DNA of 7,500 bases, taken from positions 1-7,500 of the forward strand of contig DNDO01000157.1 of the NCBI GenBank assembly GCA_003484265.1, written 5' to 3'. Shown here piece by piece: positions 1 through 5,549 of the stretch; the stretch's first letter is position 1, and every line of letters begins with the position of its first letter. Under the pieces are notes generated by a model. That model did no database searches, had not been told where the DNA came from, and was given only the letters and a program-made list of their open reading frames with translations. The DNA comes from Anaerolineae bacterium. Lineage in GTDB: Bacteria > Chloroflexota > Anaerolineae > Anaerolineales > Villigracilaceae. The translations under genes were made by a program, and so were the position numbers.

Positions 1-1266
1 TTTCACGCCGAGGAACAATTCGAATGGCGTGAGATACGGTGTGGCAACGACCTGGTTGCGATATGACCACTTGTCGAGATCGCTCTGGATGATCTCGGAC
101 GGTTTAACGGTCCGTCCCTGCGCCGTCCAAAAGTGAGGCATGATGTAGCAGGCGTTGAGAATATCTGAATCCAGTTCGCGCATGCCTTTGAACTTTTCCC
201 AAAGGGTTTTCCAACTTTCATCCTCCAACCCATAGATAATGTTCGTCAGGCTGATGATGTCGTGTGCGTGCAGTAACCGCACCGCTTCCTTCGAAACATC
301 GAAGGGGTTGTTCTTTCGAATGTTGGCAACAACACTGTCTTTGAGCGATTCAACGCCCATGACGATATAGTCTACGCCCGCGGCTTTGTAGCGCTGGAGG
401 ATGTCTGCGTCGCGCACCACGTCTGCGGCGGTCATGTTGATGTTGAGGCTGAGATCAAGTTTGGATTCGATGATCAACTCGAGCAGGCGTTTGACCGTTT
501 CTTTATCCGCTGAAAAATTTTCGTCGGCGAACCAGACGTAATCCACATTATATATTTCTTTAAGAACCTTCAAATGCTCGACGATATTTTCAGGACTGCG
601 ATGCCGCCATTTTTTCCAGAACATCCATTGACCGCAATAACTGCACGTCAAGGTGCAACCGCGGCTGAATTGCAAACCGGCCGCGCGTTTGAAGCCGAAT
701 AATTGATAAAGGGACCAATCCACCAGTTCCCAACCGGGACGGTATTGGTCCAAATTCACAATCGGGTTTCGCGAACGGTTCGCTATGATCTCATCCCCAT
801 GGCGCCACGTGACGCCGTCCACATATTCGAGTTCGCCGCCGTTTTCAAGCGTTCTCACCAAGCCGACGATTGTTTGCTCGCCCTCACCGCGGACGATGAA
901 ATCTATTTCGCCGCATTCGCGCATGATGCTTTTGTCAGCATAACTGGGATATACGCCGCCGTAAATGACCGTGATATTTGGGTAGGTCCTTTTGATCTCG
1001 TGGATTGTTTTGATGGCGGTCTTGTGTGTGGCAGTTGACCCCGAATGCCCGAGTAGTACATAATCTGGATCGAATTTCCCAACTTCTTCGACCAACTTTT
1101 TGAATGACCAGCCGTAAGCATCGTGGTCGATCAATTTCACCGTAAACCCATCGTCGATCAATGGACCGCCGATACTGACCAGCCCGAGGGGGACGAGGTA
1201 TCCCAACCCGTTATGATTGGCGATGAAGTGCCTCGCCGGATTGATGAGCAAAACTTTGCCTGCCAT
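1..1266 (-). CDS. B12-binding radical SAM protein, BchE-like (3' end beyond window)
   Basis: The frame is open from ATG at 1266 to the left edge: 422 residues, with no stop inside the window. Residues about 1-150 look like a cobalamin-binding Rossmann domain (PLGLVSIGGPLIDDGF near 26-41, YGGVYPSYAD near 102-111, IVRGEGE at 124-130). The radical SAM core follows, with the 4Fe-4S cysteines C204, C208 and C211 in CX3CX2C. Just after the cluster comes CGQWMFWKKWRHRSP and then FADEN (246-250), a signature very like BchE, the anaerobic Mg-protoporphyrin monomethyl ester cyclase. The family is usually around 500-550 residues, so part of the C-terminus lies outside. The exact reaction cannot be read: BchE-like proteins also occur in non-phototrophs, and no bacteriochlorophyll gene is in the window, so no symbol is given. 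The start is fixed by an AGGAGG site 5 nt upstream. It has its own promoter, with an operator-like palindrome over the -10 box. Confidence 0.9.
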   Translation of the reverse strand, partial: MAGKVLLINPARHFIANHNGLGYLVPLGLVSIGGPLIDDGFTVKLIDHDAYGWSFKKLVEEVGKFDPDYVLLGHSGSTATHKTAIKTIHEIKRTYPNITVIYGGVYPSYADKSIMRECGEIDFIVRGEGEQTIVGLVRTLENGGELEYVDGVTWRHGDEIIANRSRNPIVNLDQYRPGWELVDWSLYQLFGFKRAAGLQFSRGCTLTCSYCGQWMFWKKWRHRSPENIVEHLKVLKEIYNVDYVWFADENFSADKETVKRLLELIIESKLDLSLNINMTAADVVRDADILQRYKAAGVDYIVMGVESLKDSVVANIRKNNPFDVSKEAVRLLHAHDIISLTNIIYGLEDESWKTLWEKFKGMRELDSDILNACYIMPHFWTAQGRTVKPSEIIQSDLDKWSYRNQVVATPYLTPFELFLGVK

Positions 1267-1271
1267 ATCAT

Positions 1272-1277
1272 CCTCCT
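1272..1277 (-). promoter_or_regulatory. Shine-Dalgarno site of the radical SAM gene
   Basis: On the minus strand this is a perfect AGGAGG, 5 nt before the ATG at 1266. It decides the start. An out-of-frame ATG overlaps the end of the site and is not a plausible start. Confidence 0.85.
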
Positions 1278-1300
1278 AAACTGGACAATTCGGATACGAT

Positions 1301-1324
1301 TTATTGTGAATAATATCACAATAA
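1301..1324. promoter_or_regulatory. Perfect palindromic operator over the -10 box (Rex- or CRP/FNR-like)
   Basis: The two 9-bp arms, TTATTGTGA (1301-1309) and TCACAATAA (1316-1324), are perfect reverse complements. They are separated by 6 nt that are themselves the -10 box on the minus strand. The core TTGTGA-N6-TCACAA (1304-1321) fits the known operator of the NADH-sensing repressor Rex, with one inner position off the most common form. It also fits TGTGA-N6-TCACA of CRP/FNR-family regulators. A protein bound here would cover the -10 element, so repression is the natural reading. Which regulator family binds cannot be decided from sequence alone. Confidence 0.65.
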
Positions 1325-1337
1325 GATAGGTTGTCAA
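1310..1337 (-). promoter_or_regulatory. Sigma-70-type promoter of the radical SAM gene
   Basis: Read on the minus strand, a consensus -35 TTGACA (1337-1332) is followed by a 16-nt spacer and a -10 TATTAT (1315-1310, five of six matches to TATAAT). Transcription would begin near 1303 and leave a leader of roughly 37 nt before the ATG at 1266, with room for the AGGAGG site. The promoter lies between the hairpin terminator at 1348-1382 and the gene, so the gene is probably transcribed on its own. Confidence 0.75.
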
Positions 1338-1347
1338 GCATTAAATA

Positions 1348-1382
1348 AAAACGCCGGTAGCATCATTTGCTACCGGCGTTTT
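1348..1382 (-). terminator. Strong hairpin terminator, possibly bidirectional
   Basis: Fifteen-base arms at 1348-1362 and 1368-1382 pair perfectly around a 5-nt loop (TCATT). The stem contains the G+C-rich ACGCCGGTAGCA. On the minus strand the stem closes with a run of T (TTTTTATTTAA), so it ends the small membrane protein gene whose stop is at 1404. It also insulates the radical SAM promoter from read-through. The plus-strand side also ends in TTTT, but no plus-strand gene arrives here. Confidence 0.9.
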
Positions 1383-1403
1383 GCGTTGTGAGGTTTGGAA
1401 AAT

Positions 1404-1631
1404 TCACTCGTTCAACCTTGAATAGTTATGAACAGCCATCCACGTCCCCGCGATGAACATCGTTCCCCCAACCACGAGGATCACCCATTGCGGTATTCCA
1501 AATTCGGCAATGTCTACCGGGAAAAAGCCAAAACCGACCAGCAGGATTCCAGCGCCGATCAACGCATCGAATAGCCCGCTGACGGTCAAAACCATGCGTT
1601 TTGTTTTTTGAGGATCATTGTTTTGGTTCAT
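1404..1631 (-). CDS. Small two-helix membrane protein, unknown function
   Basis: This 75-residue protein is not one I recognise. After a polar, basic N-terminus (MNQNNDPQKTKR) there is a hydrophobic helix at about 14-36, a short turn with acidic residues (VDIAEFGIPQ), a second helix at about 48-67, and a polar tail (HNYSRLNE). By the positive-inside rule the basic N-terminus probably lies in the cytoplasm, giving a hairpin in the inner membrane. The start at 1631 is preferred because AAGGA lies about 7 nt upstream. An in-frame ATG at 1655 would add eight residues but has no such site. The gene sits between a hairpin after polX and a strong terminator, so it may be its own unit or a read-through product of the nnrE-polX operon. 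Confidence 0.65.
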   Translation of the reverse strand: MNQNNDPQKTKRMVLTVSGLFDALIGAGILLVGFGFFPVDIAEFGIPQWVILVVGGTMFIAGTWMAVHNYSRLNE

Positions 1632-1716
1632 TTTTTTCCTTTCTATGCAATTCAATCCAAAAGGGATAAACAGCCGTTGAATTTTCCGAGCAAGATATCC
1701 AATTTTCTAATTTCCG

Positions 1717-1745
1717 TTCATTCAGGGGTTAAGCCCCTGAGTGAA
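1717..1745 (-). repeat. Hairpin downstream of polX, weak terminator or dispersed palindrome
   Basis: Arms 1717-1728 (TTCATTCAGGGG) and 1734-1745 (CCCCTGAGTGAA) pair along 12 bases with one T-G wobble around a 5-nt loop. It begins 6 nt past the polX stop, where a terminator would be expected. However, the minus-strand sequence after the stem (CGGAAATTAG) has no T run. It may stabilise the mRNA 3' end, terminate weakly, or be one copy of a scattered palindromic repeat. Confidence 0.5.
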
Positions 1746-1750
1746 GGTGC

Positions 1751-3478
1751 TTATTTACCTCGCTTCTTCAACCACTTCACCAACTTATCAGCTGACCAGG
1801 TGTTGATCACATCATTCTTCGTAAGCCCGGCGCGGCGGGCAATAGCAACGCCGTAATGAAGCAGGTCATACTCTTCCTCTGAATGCGCGTCAGTGTTGAT
1901 GCTGAGAAGCACGCCTAATTCTTTTGCGCGGCGGGCATGCGCATCGTCAAGGTCGAGGCGGTAGGGACTTGCGCTCATCTCCATTGCCACGCCTGATCTT
2001 GCGGCGGCTTGGAAGATGACCTCCATATCCAGGTCCGCGCCTTCGCGGTTGGGTATTTCGCGTCCCGTTGGGTGACCGATAATATCTACGTGGGGGTTGT
2101 TGACAGCTTTCAACAAACGTTCGGTAATCTTCTCGCGCGGCTGGCGCAGACTGGAATGAAGCGAAGCGACCACTAGATCGAGCGACGCAAGGAACTCATC
2201 GGGGTAATCGAGCGAACCGTCGGCTTTGATCTCCACTTCGCTGGAATGCAGAATCAATATCTTATCGCCGAGTTCCTTTTGGATCTTCTTGATCTCGGCG
2301 GCTTGTTGTTTGTGCCGTTCAATCGAGAGACCATTCGCCACGCCGAGACTCACCGAGTGGTCTGAAAACACGATCACTTTCAATCCGCGTTTGATCGCGG
2401 CTTTTGCCATGTCCATCATGCTCGATTTGCCGTCGCTGTACGTCGAGTGCATATGCAAATTCGATTTGATGTCTTTCACCTCAATTAACTTGGGCAAATT
2501 ATTTTTCTTAGCCAGCGCAACTTCATCGCGCCCCTCGCGAAGTTCGGGCGGCACCCAGGCCAGCCCAAGAGTTTTATACACTTCCTCTTCGGTCGTGCAA
2601 AAGATCTCTCCCTTGCCCTTCATTTTCTTGAACGAGTGATCCGATAACGATAACCCCTTATCGAGAGCGATCTGCCGAAGCGCAACATTGTGATCCTTCG
2701 ACCCTGTCGCGTACTGCAGCGCCGTCCCAAATTCCCTGGGCGGGTACACCCACACCTGCGCACGCACGCCGTCCGTGAATTCGATGGACGATTTCGTTTC
2801 ACCTTTCCCCAACACACGCGATACACCCGGCAGACTCGTGAACGCATCCATCACTGCGGATGAGTCCTTAGCTGCCACCAAAATATCGAGGTCGCCGACT
2901 GTGGAACGCATCCTTCTTAAACTGCCGGCTGGTTCCGCATCGACGACTCCCTTCACCTTTTTGAGAGTCTTGATGATGTCCTGCGCCAGCGGATAGGCTC
3001 GTCCCAACGGGATTCGTCCCGACCGCCGGGCGAGTGAGGCGATACCTTCCAGAATTGCTGATTCTGATTTTGCGCCCATGCCGGGCATGTCGCGAAGTTT
3101 CCCCTCCTTGGCGGCAGATTCGAGATCCGAAAGAGCCGTTATGTTCAACGCCTTCCAGATCATCGCTATTTTTTTTGGTCCAAGCCCCGGAACGGCGAGC
3201 CACCCGGCCAATTCCTCAGGGACTTCCTTTTTCAGCTTCTCAAGGAATTCCAATTTGCCTGTCTTGAGCAGTTCATCGATCTTTTCCGCGATGGCTTTGC
3301 CCACACCGGGGATGTCTTCGAGTTTGCCATCCTTCCAATACTCGGAAGCCTCGCGCCCAAGCCCCATCAGGCTTTCAGAGGCTTTGCGGTAAGCCAGCGT
3401 TTTATAAATGATCTCGCCTTTGATCTCCAATAAATTACCGATCAGCGTGAACGTATCTGCAAGTTGACGGTTGTTCAT
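1751..3478 (-). CDS. polX: PolX family DNA polymerase/3'-5' exonuclease with PHP domain
   Basis: At 575 residues this matches the usual bacterial PolX length. Three helix-hairpin-helix DNA-binding turns are visible: IPGVG 56-60, VPGLG 96-100 and MPGMG 131-135. The nucleotidyltransferase palm follows, with GSLRR (185-189) and the metal-binding pair D196 and D198 in GDLDIL, then TGSKDHN (258-264). The C-terminal PHP phosphoesterase domain (about 335-575) keeps the ligand motifs HMHSTYSDG (H342, H344, D349), SDH (H374), E414, H441, GHP (H469) and NTDAH (D530, H532). In this family the PHP domain gives 3'-5' exonuclease and repair phosphatase or AP-endonuclease activity, in base excision and gap repair. 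Residue 241 is glutamine where the third catalytic aspartate of the palm is expected, so polymerase activity may be lost or weak. ATG-ATG at 3481/3478 follows AGAGGTG; 3478 is chosen for spacing. It lies 37 nt after nnrE, probably in the same transcript. Confidence 0.93.
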   Translation of the reverse strand: MNNRQLADTFTLIGNLLEIKGEIIYKTLAYRKASESLMGLGREASEYWKDGKLEDIPGVGKAIAEKIDELLKTGKLEFLEKLKKEVPEELAGWLAVPGLGPKKIAMIWKALNITALSDLESAAKEGKLRDMPGMGAKSESAILEGIASLARRSGRIPLGRAYPLAQDIIKTLKKVKGVVDAEPAGSLRRMRSTVGDLDILVAAKDSSAVMDAFTSLPGVSRVLGKGETKSSIEFTDGVRAQVWVYPPREFGTALQYATGSKDHNVALRQIALDKGLSLSDHSFKKMKGKGEIFCTTEEEVYKTLGLAWVPPELREGRDEVALAKKNNLPKLIEVKDIKSNLHMHSTYSDGKSSMMDMAKAAIKRGLKVIVFSDHSVSLGVANGLSIERHKQQAAEIKKIQKELGDKILILHSSEVEIKADGSLDYPDEFLASLDLVVASLHSSLRQPREKITERLLKAVNNPHVDIIGHPTGREIPNREGADLDMEVIFQAAARSGVAMEMSASPYRLDLDDAHARRAKELGVLLSINTDAHSEEEYDLLHYGVAIARRAGLTKNDVINTWSADKLVKWLKKRGK

Positions 3479-3515
3479 CATGGGGCACCTCTGAAACAAT
3501 TATACGACGGACACA

Positions 3516-4223
3516 TTACGTCAGTTTAACAATCGTGTCTGATTCAAACGGGGAAGATATATTTATATTCAATGAAGCATATAATTCCGGCGGCACACTG
3601 ATATCTGCAAGATATAACTCGCCGACGAACGGTTTGGATTCGGGTGTGAGCAGTCCCGTTTTTGGCAGGGCAAGCGTCAGCGTGTTATGAGCGCAGATGC
3701 AAGGCGTGGCGGGTACTCCCATTGTAGTATCCAAGCCAGAGGGCGCGTCAAGCGAAAGGATGCGGACTCTGCTATCGTTGGCACGTCGAATCCATCCAGC
3801 GATCGGTTCGCGCGGGTTTCCTCTTACGCCGTACCCAATCATTGCATCGAGGATCAGGTCGGCTTTGCTCAAATCAAAATCGGTGACGACAACATCCATG
3901 TGTCTGAGAATTTTCCATTGATGCGCTGGAATTTCTTTGAGTCGACTCTCGTCGCCGACCATGACTGCCTCAACTTCCGCACCCCAATTGTGCAAATGAC
4001 GGGCCGCGACCATGCCGCCGCCACCGTTATTTCCCGCGCCGCACAACACGACGATTTTCCTTCCATGCAATTCCTGCAACAACTGTCTTGCTAACCCAGC
4101 CAGATTGCGCCCTGCATTTTCCATCATCTGGATAAGCGAAATTCCCCACTCTTCGATCATCAGACGGTCTACTTCGATCATTTGCTCGGTGGTCAAGGCA
4201 GGCAGGTTGGGATACATTTGCAT
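3516..4223 (-). CDS. nnrE: NAD(P)H-hydrate epimerase (YjeF_N domain), stand-alone
   Basis: This is a 235-residue single-domain protein of the YjeF N-terminal family. It interconverts the R and S forms of hydrated NAD(P)H so that the dehydratase NnrD can repair them. Visible motifs are MENAGRN (34-40), the nucleotide loop GAGNNGGGG (62-70), LILDAMIGYGVRGNP (123-137), the active-site DAPSGLD (159-165) and VGELYLADISVPP (200-212). The loop usually reads GNNGGDG; here the aspartate is glycine at 69. There is no C-terminal dehydratase domain, unlike the fused bacterial Nnr, so NnrD must be encoded elsewhere. ATG 4223 has no clear Shine-Dalgarno site (an ATG two codons later is also possible). An extended -10 lies so close that the mRNA may be nearly leaderless. 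The downstream neighbour is polX. Confidence 0.85.
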   Translation of the reverse strand: MQMYPNLPALTTEQMIEVDRLMIEEWGISLIQMMENAGRNLAGLARQLLQELHGRKIVVLCGAGNNGGGGMVAARHLHNWGAEVEAVMVGDESRLKEIPAHQWKILRHMDVVVTDFDLSKADLILDAMIGYGVRGNPREPIAGWIRRANDSRVRILSLDAPSGLDTTMGVPATPCICAHNTLTLALPKTGLLTPESKPFVGELYLADISVPPELYASLNINISSPFESDTIVKLT

Positions 4224-4232
4224 GAGTTGTCT

Positions 4233-4241
4233 TATGATACC
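4233..4241. promoter_or_regulatory. Candidate shared, symmetric -10 element for divergent nnrE and methyltransferase
   Basis: Only 26 bp separate the divergent start codons at 4223 and 4250. The plus strand has TATGAT (4233-4238). The minus strand has TATCAT (4239-4234) preceded by TGG, an extended -10 of the form TGnTATCAT. Each matches TATAAT at five of six positions, and both use almost the same base pairs. Starts about 7 nt downstream of each would fall within a few nucleotides of the ATGs, which fits the lack of Shine-Dalgarno sites on both genes. No convincing -35 box is seen on either side. Confidence 0.4.
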
Positions 4242-4249
4242 ATTCGCGT

Positions 4250-4783
4250 ATGGACCATACCGATCATGTTAATTTATTGCGCCCCGCCACCTTACCGCAA
4301 GGCGGAACCTATGCAGACCTCGGCGCAGGGAGAGGCGCGTTCACTTTGGCGCTGCGCGAATTGGTCGGATCGGCCGCTGTCATTTATGCGGTGGACAAGG
4401 ATAAATCGTCGCTTCGAGAGTTGGTGAATTCCCACCTCGCCCGCTTCCATACGACCGATAATTTGATCCCGTTACAAAAGGATTTCTCCCGACCTCTTGA
4501 CATTCCTCCGTTCGACGGGATTGTGATGGCAAACTCCCTGCACTTCTTCACGGACAAACAAAAGATATTACAAAAGGTTCGGGGTTTCTTGAAACCAAAC
4601 GGCGCCCTGCTCCTCGTCGAATACAACGTAGACTCTGGCAACCTTTGGGTGCCGTATCCGTTGACATTTGAAACTTATCGCTCACTTGCTCCGCACGCAG
4701 GATTCACTAAGCCGCGACTTGTAGCAAAAGCCCCATCTAGATTCCTGAAGGAATTCTATTCCGCTGTAGCTTATCGGGAATAA
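4250..4783 (+). CDS. Class I SAM-dependent methyltransferase
   Basis: This 177-residue protein has the compact Rossmann-fold methyltransferase layout. SAM-binding motif I is DLGAGRG (23-29). The second strand ends in AVDKD (47-51), where the acidic residue would hold the SAM ribose. FDGIVMANSLHFF (88-100) is motif II, and LKPNGALLLVEY (114-125) is motif III. The substrate cannot be told from sequence; the fold resembles Methyltransf_11/31-type small-molecule or RNA enzymes, and no DNA-methylase motif such as DPPY or NPPF is present. The start at 4250 gives an N-terminus (MDHTDHVNLLRP) that leads directly into motif I. No Shine-Dalgarno site is visible. It diverges from nnrE and is followed 51 nt later on the same strand by the winged-helix/ATPase pair, with which it could be co-transcribed. 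Confidence 0.82.
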   Translation: MDHTDHVNLLRPATLPQGGTYADLGAGRGAFTLALRELVGSAAVIYAVDKDKSSLRELVNSHLARFHTTDNLIPLQKDFSRPLDIPPFDGIVMANSLHFFTDKQKILQKVRGFLKPNGALLLVEYNVDSGNLWVPYPLTFETYRSLAPHAGFTKPRLVAKAPSRFLKEFYSAVAYRE

Positions 4784-4824
4784 AGCAAAAATAATGCCAT
4801 CAACAGAAATGCGGTAAGATTCAA

Positions 4825-4830
4825 GAGAGG
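4825..4830 (+). promoter_or_regulatory. Ribosome binding site deciding a GTG start
   Basis: GAGAGG lies 4 nt upstream of GTG 4835. It supports the rare start codon there, because no ATG occurs in frame nearby. Confidence 0.65.
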
Positions 4831-4834
4831 AAAC

Positions 4835-5539
4835 GTGCCAAAAAAATCAGCCCCGCCAAGATTCAACCCCGAACACTACTCGAAGATCACTCTGAACGAT
4901 CTGGTGCTCTATTCGGTTTATTACCTTCACACACAGGGTTCAGAGATCACGTCCGAAGATATTATCTCTGCTTGTTTCGTTCTCTTCCCGAAAAGGTTCT
5001 CCCTGCGGAAGTATCCTCAGTGGCCCGATTCGGGCATGGTCAGCAGACGCTGGAGCGACAGTAAAAGCAAGGGCTACCTGCGCGGCAATGCCACAAAAGG
5101 ATTTGAATTAACAGCAAAGGGAATCAAACGCGCAGGTAAAATCGAAAAACTACTCGGTAAGGTGATGAAAGCTCCGCGCGCGCCGAAACCCAAAGCTGTA
5201 AAGACCACAGCCATCCCTGCGCAGGTCATTCATCCAGAACTAAAAGCGCATGCGAAGAAGTACGTAAGGTCGATAGAAATGTCCGACGCGTATAAGCATT
5301 ACCAGAAGAAACTGCCGCTCAACGAGTTCGATTTCAGGAGTCTCCTGATGTGCACAATGGAATCTCCCGCTGAAACGTTGACCCGCAACCTGGTGCAGTT
5401 CAAGGAATATGCAAATATCCATGAACGCAAAGACCTTGGAAAGTTCCTTGCGTTCTGTGAAGACAAGTTCCCGCACCTGCTTGTCGCAAAGAAAGAAACC
5501 GCGAAGAAAAAAGTACGGAAGACGACAAAGAAGAAATGA
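4835..5539 (+). CDS. Basic winged-helix-like protein paired with the GHKL ATPase
   Basis: This 234-residue protein is not one I can name. Residues about 18-105 look like a winged helix: helical stretches (LNDLVLYSVYYLHTQG, SEDIISACFVLFP), a conserved-looking stretch FSLRKYPQWPDSGMVSRRW (55-73), then a short beta-type segment and GFELTAKG (89-96), typical of the end of a wing. A proline- and lysine-rich linker (about 110-128) leads to a second helical domain at about 134-217. The extreme C-terminus is a lysine tail (KKETAKKKVRKTTKKK), as seen in nucleic-acid binding proteins. Two cysteines (C47, C173) do not form a metal motif. GTG start with GAGAGG 4 nt upstream. The stop at 5537-5539 is only 10 nt from the ATPase start, so the two are almost certainly translated from one mRNA. 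A DNA-binding adaptor for the ATPase is the likeliest role, by inference. Confidence 0.75.
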   Translation: MPKKSAPPRFNPEHYSKITLNDLVLYSVYYLHTQGSEITSEDIISACFVLFPKRFSLRKYPQWPDSGMVSRRWSDSKSKGYLRGNATKGFELTAKGIKRAGKIEKLLGKVMKAPRAPKPKAVKTTAIPAQVIHPELKAHAKKYVRSIEMSDAYKHYQKKLPLNEFDFRSLLMCTMESPAETLTRNLVQFKEYANIHERKDLGKFLAFCEDKFPHLLVAKKETAKKKVRKTTKKK

Positions 5540-5549
5540 AAGGCAAGGA

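Noticed and set aside
703..1038. 111-codon plus-strand open frame opposite the radical SAM gene.
   Set aside because: It is an antisense shadow: the minus-strand frame carries complete radical SAM motifs, whereas this one shows no recognisable domain or ribosome site.
1348..1382. The strong hairpin considered as a riboswitch or attenuator for the radical SAM gene.
   Set aside because: It lies upstream of that gene's -35 box, so it is not in its mRNA. Its position after the small membrane protein gene and its T run mark it as a terminator.
1656..1716. Possible promoter for the small membrane protein (TTGCTC, 17 nt, TTTATC on the minus strand).
   Set aside because: Both boxes match consensus poorly, so it cannot be told from chance in this A+T-rich gap.
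3479..3499. Seven-residue longer start for polX at 3499.
   Set aside because: The AGAGGTG ribosome site lies inside this extension, and PolX proteins usually begin close to the MNN position at 3478.
5409..5549. In-frame 47-codon extension of the GHKL ATPase upstream of 5550.
   Set aside because: It lies fully inside the winged-helix gene in another frame, has no ribosome site, and encodes an Arg/Lys-rich stretch that mirrors the lysine tail of that gene. The ATG at 5550 has AAGG at good spacing.
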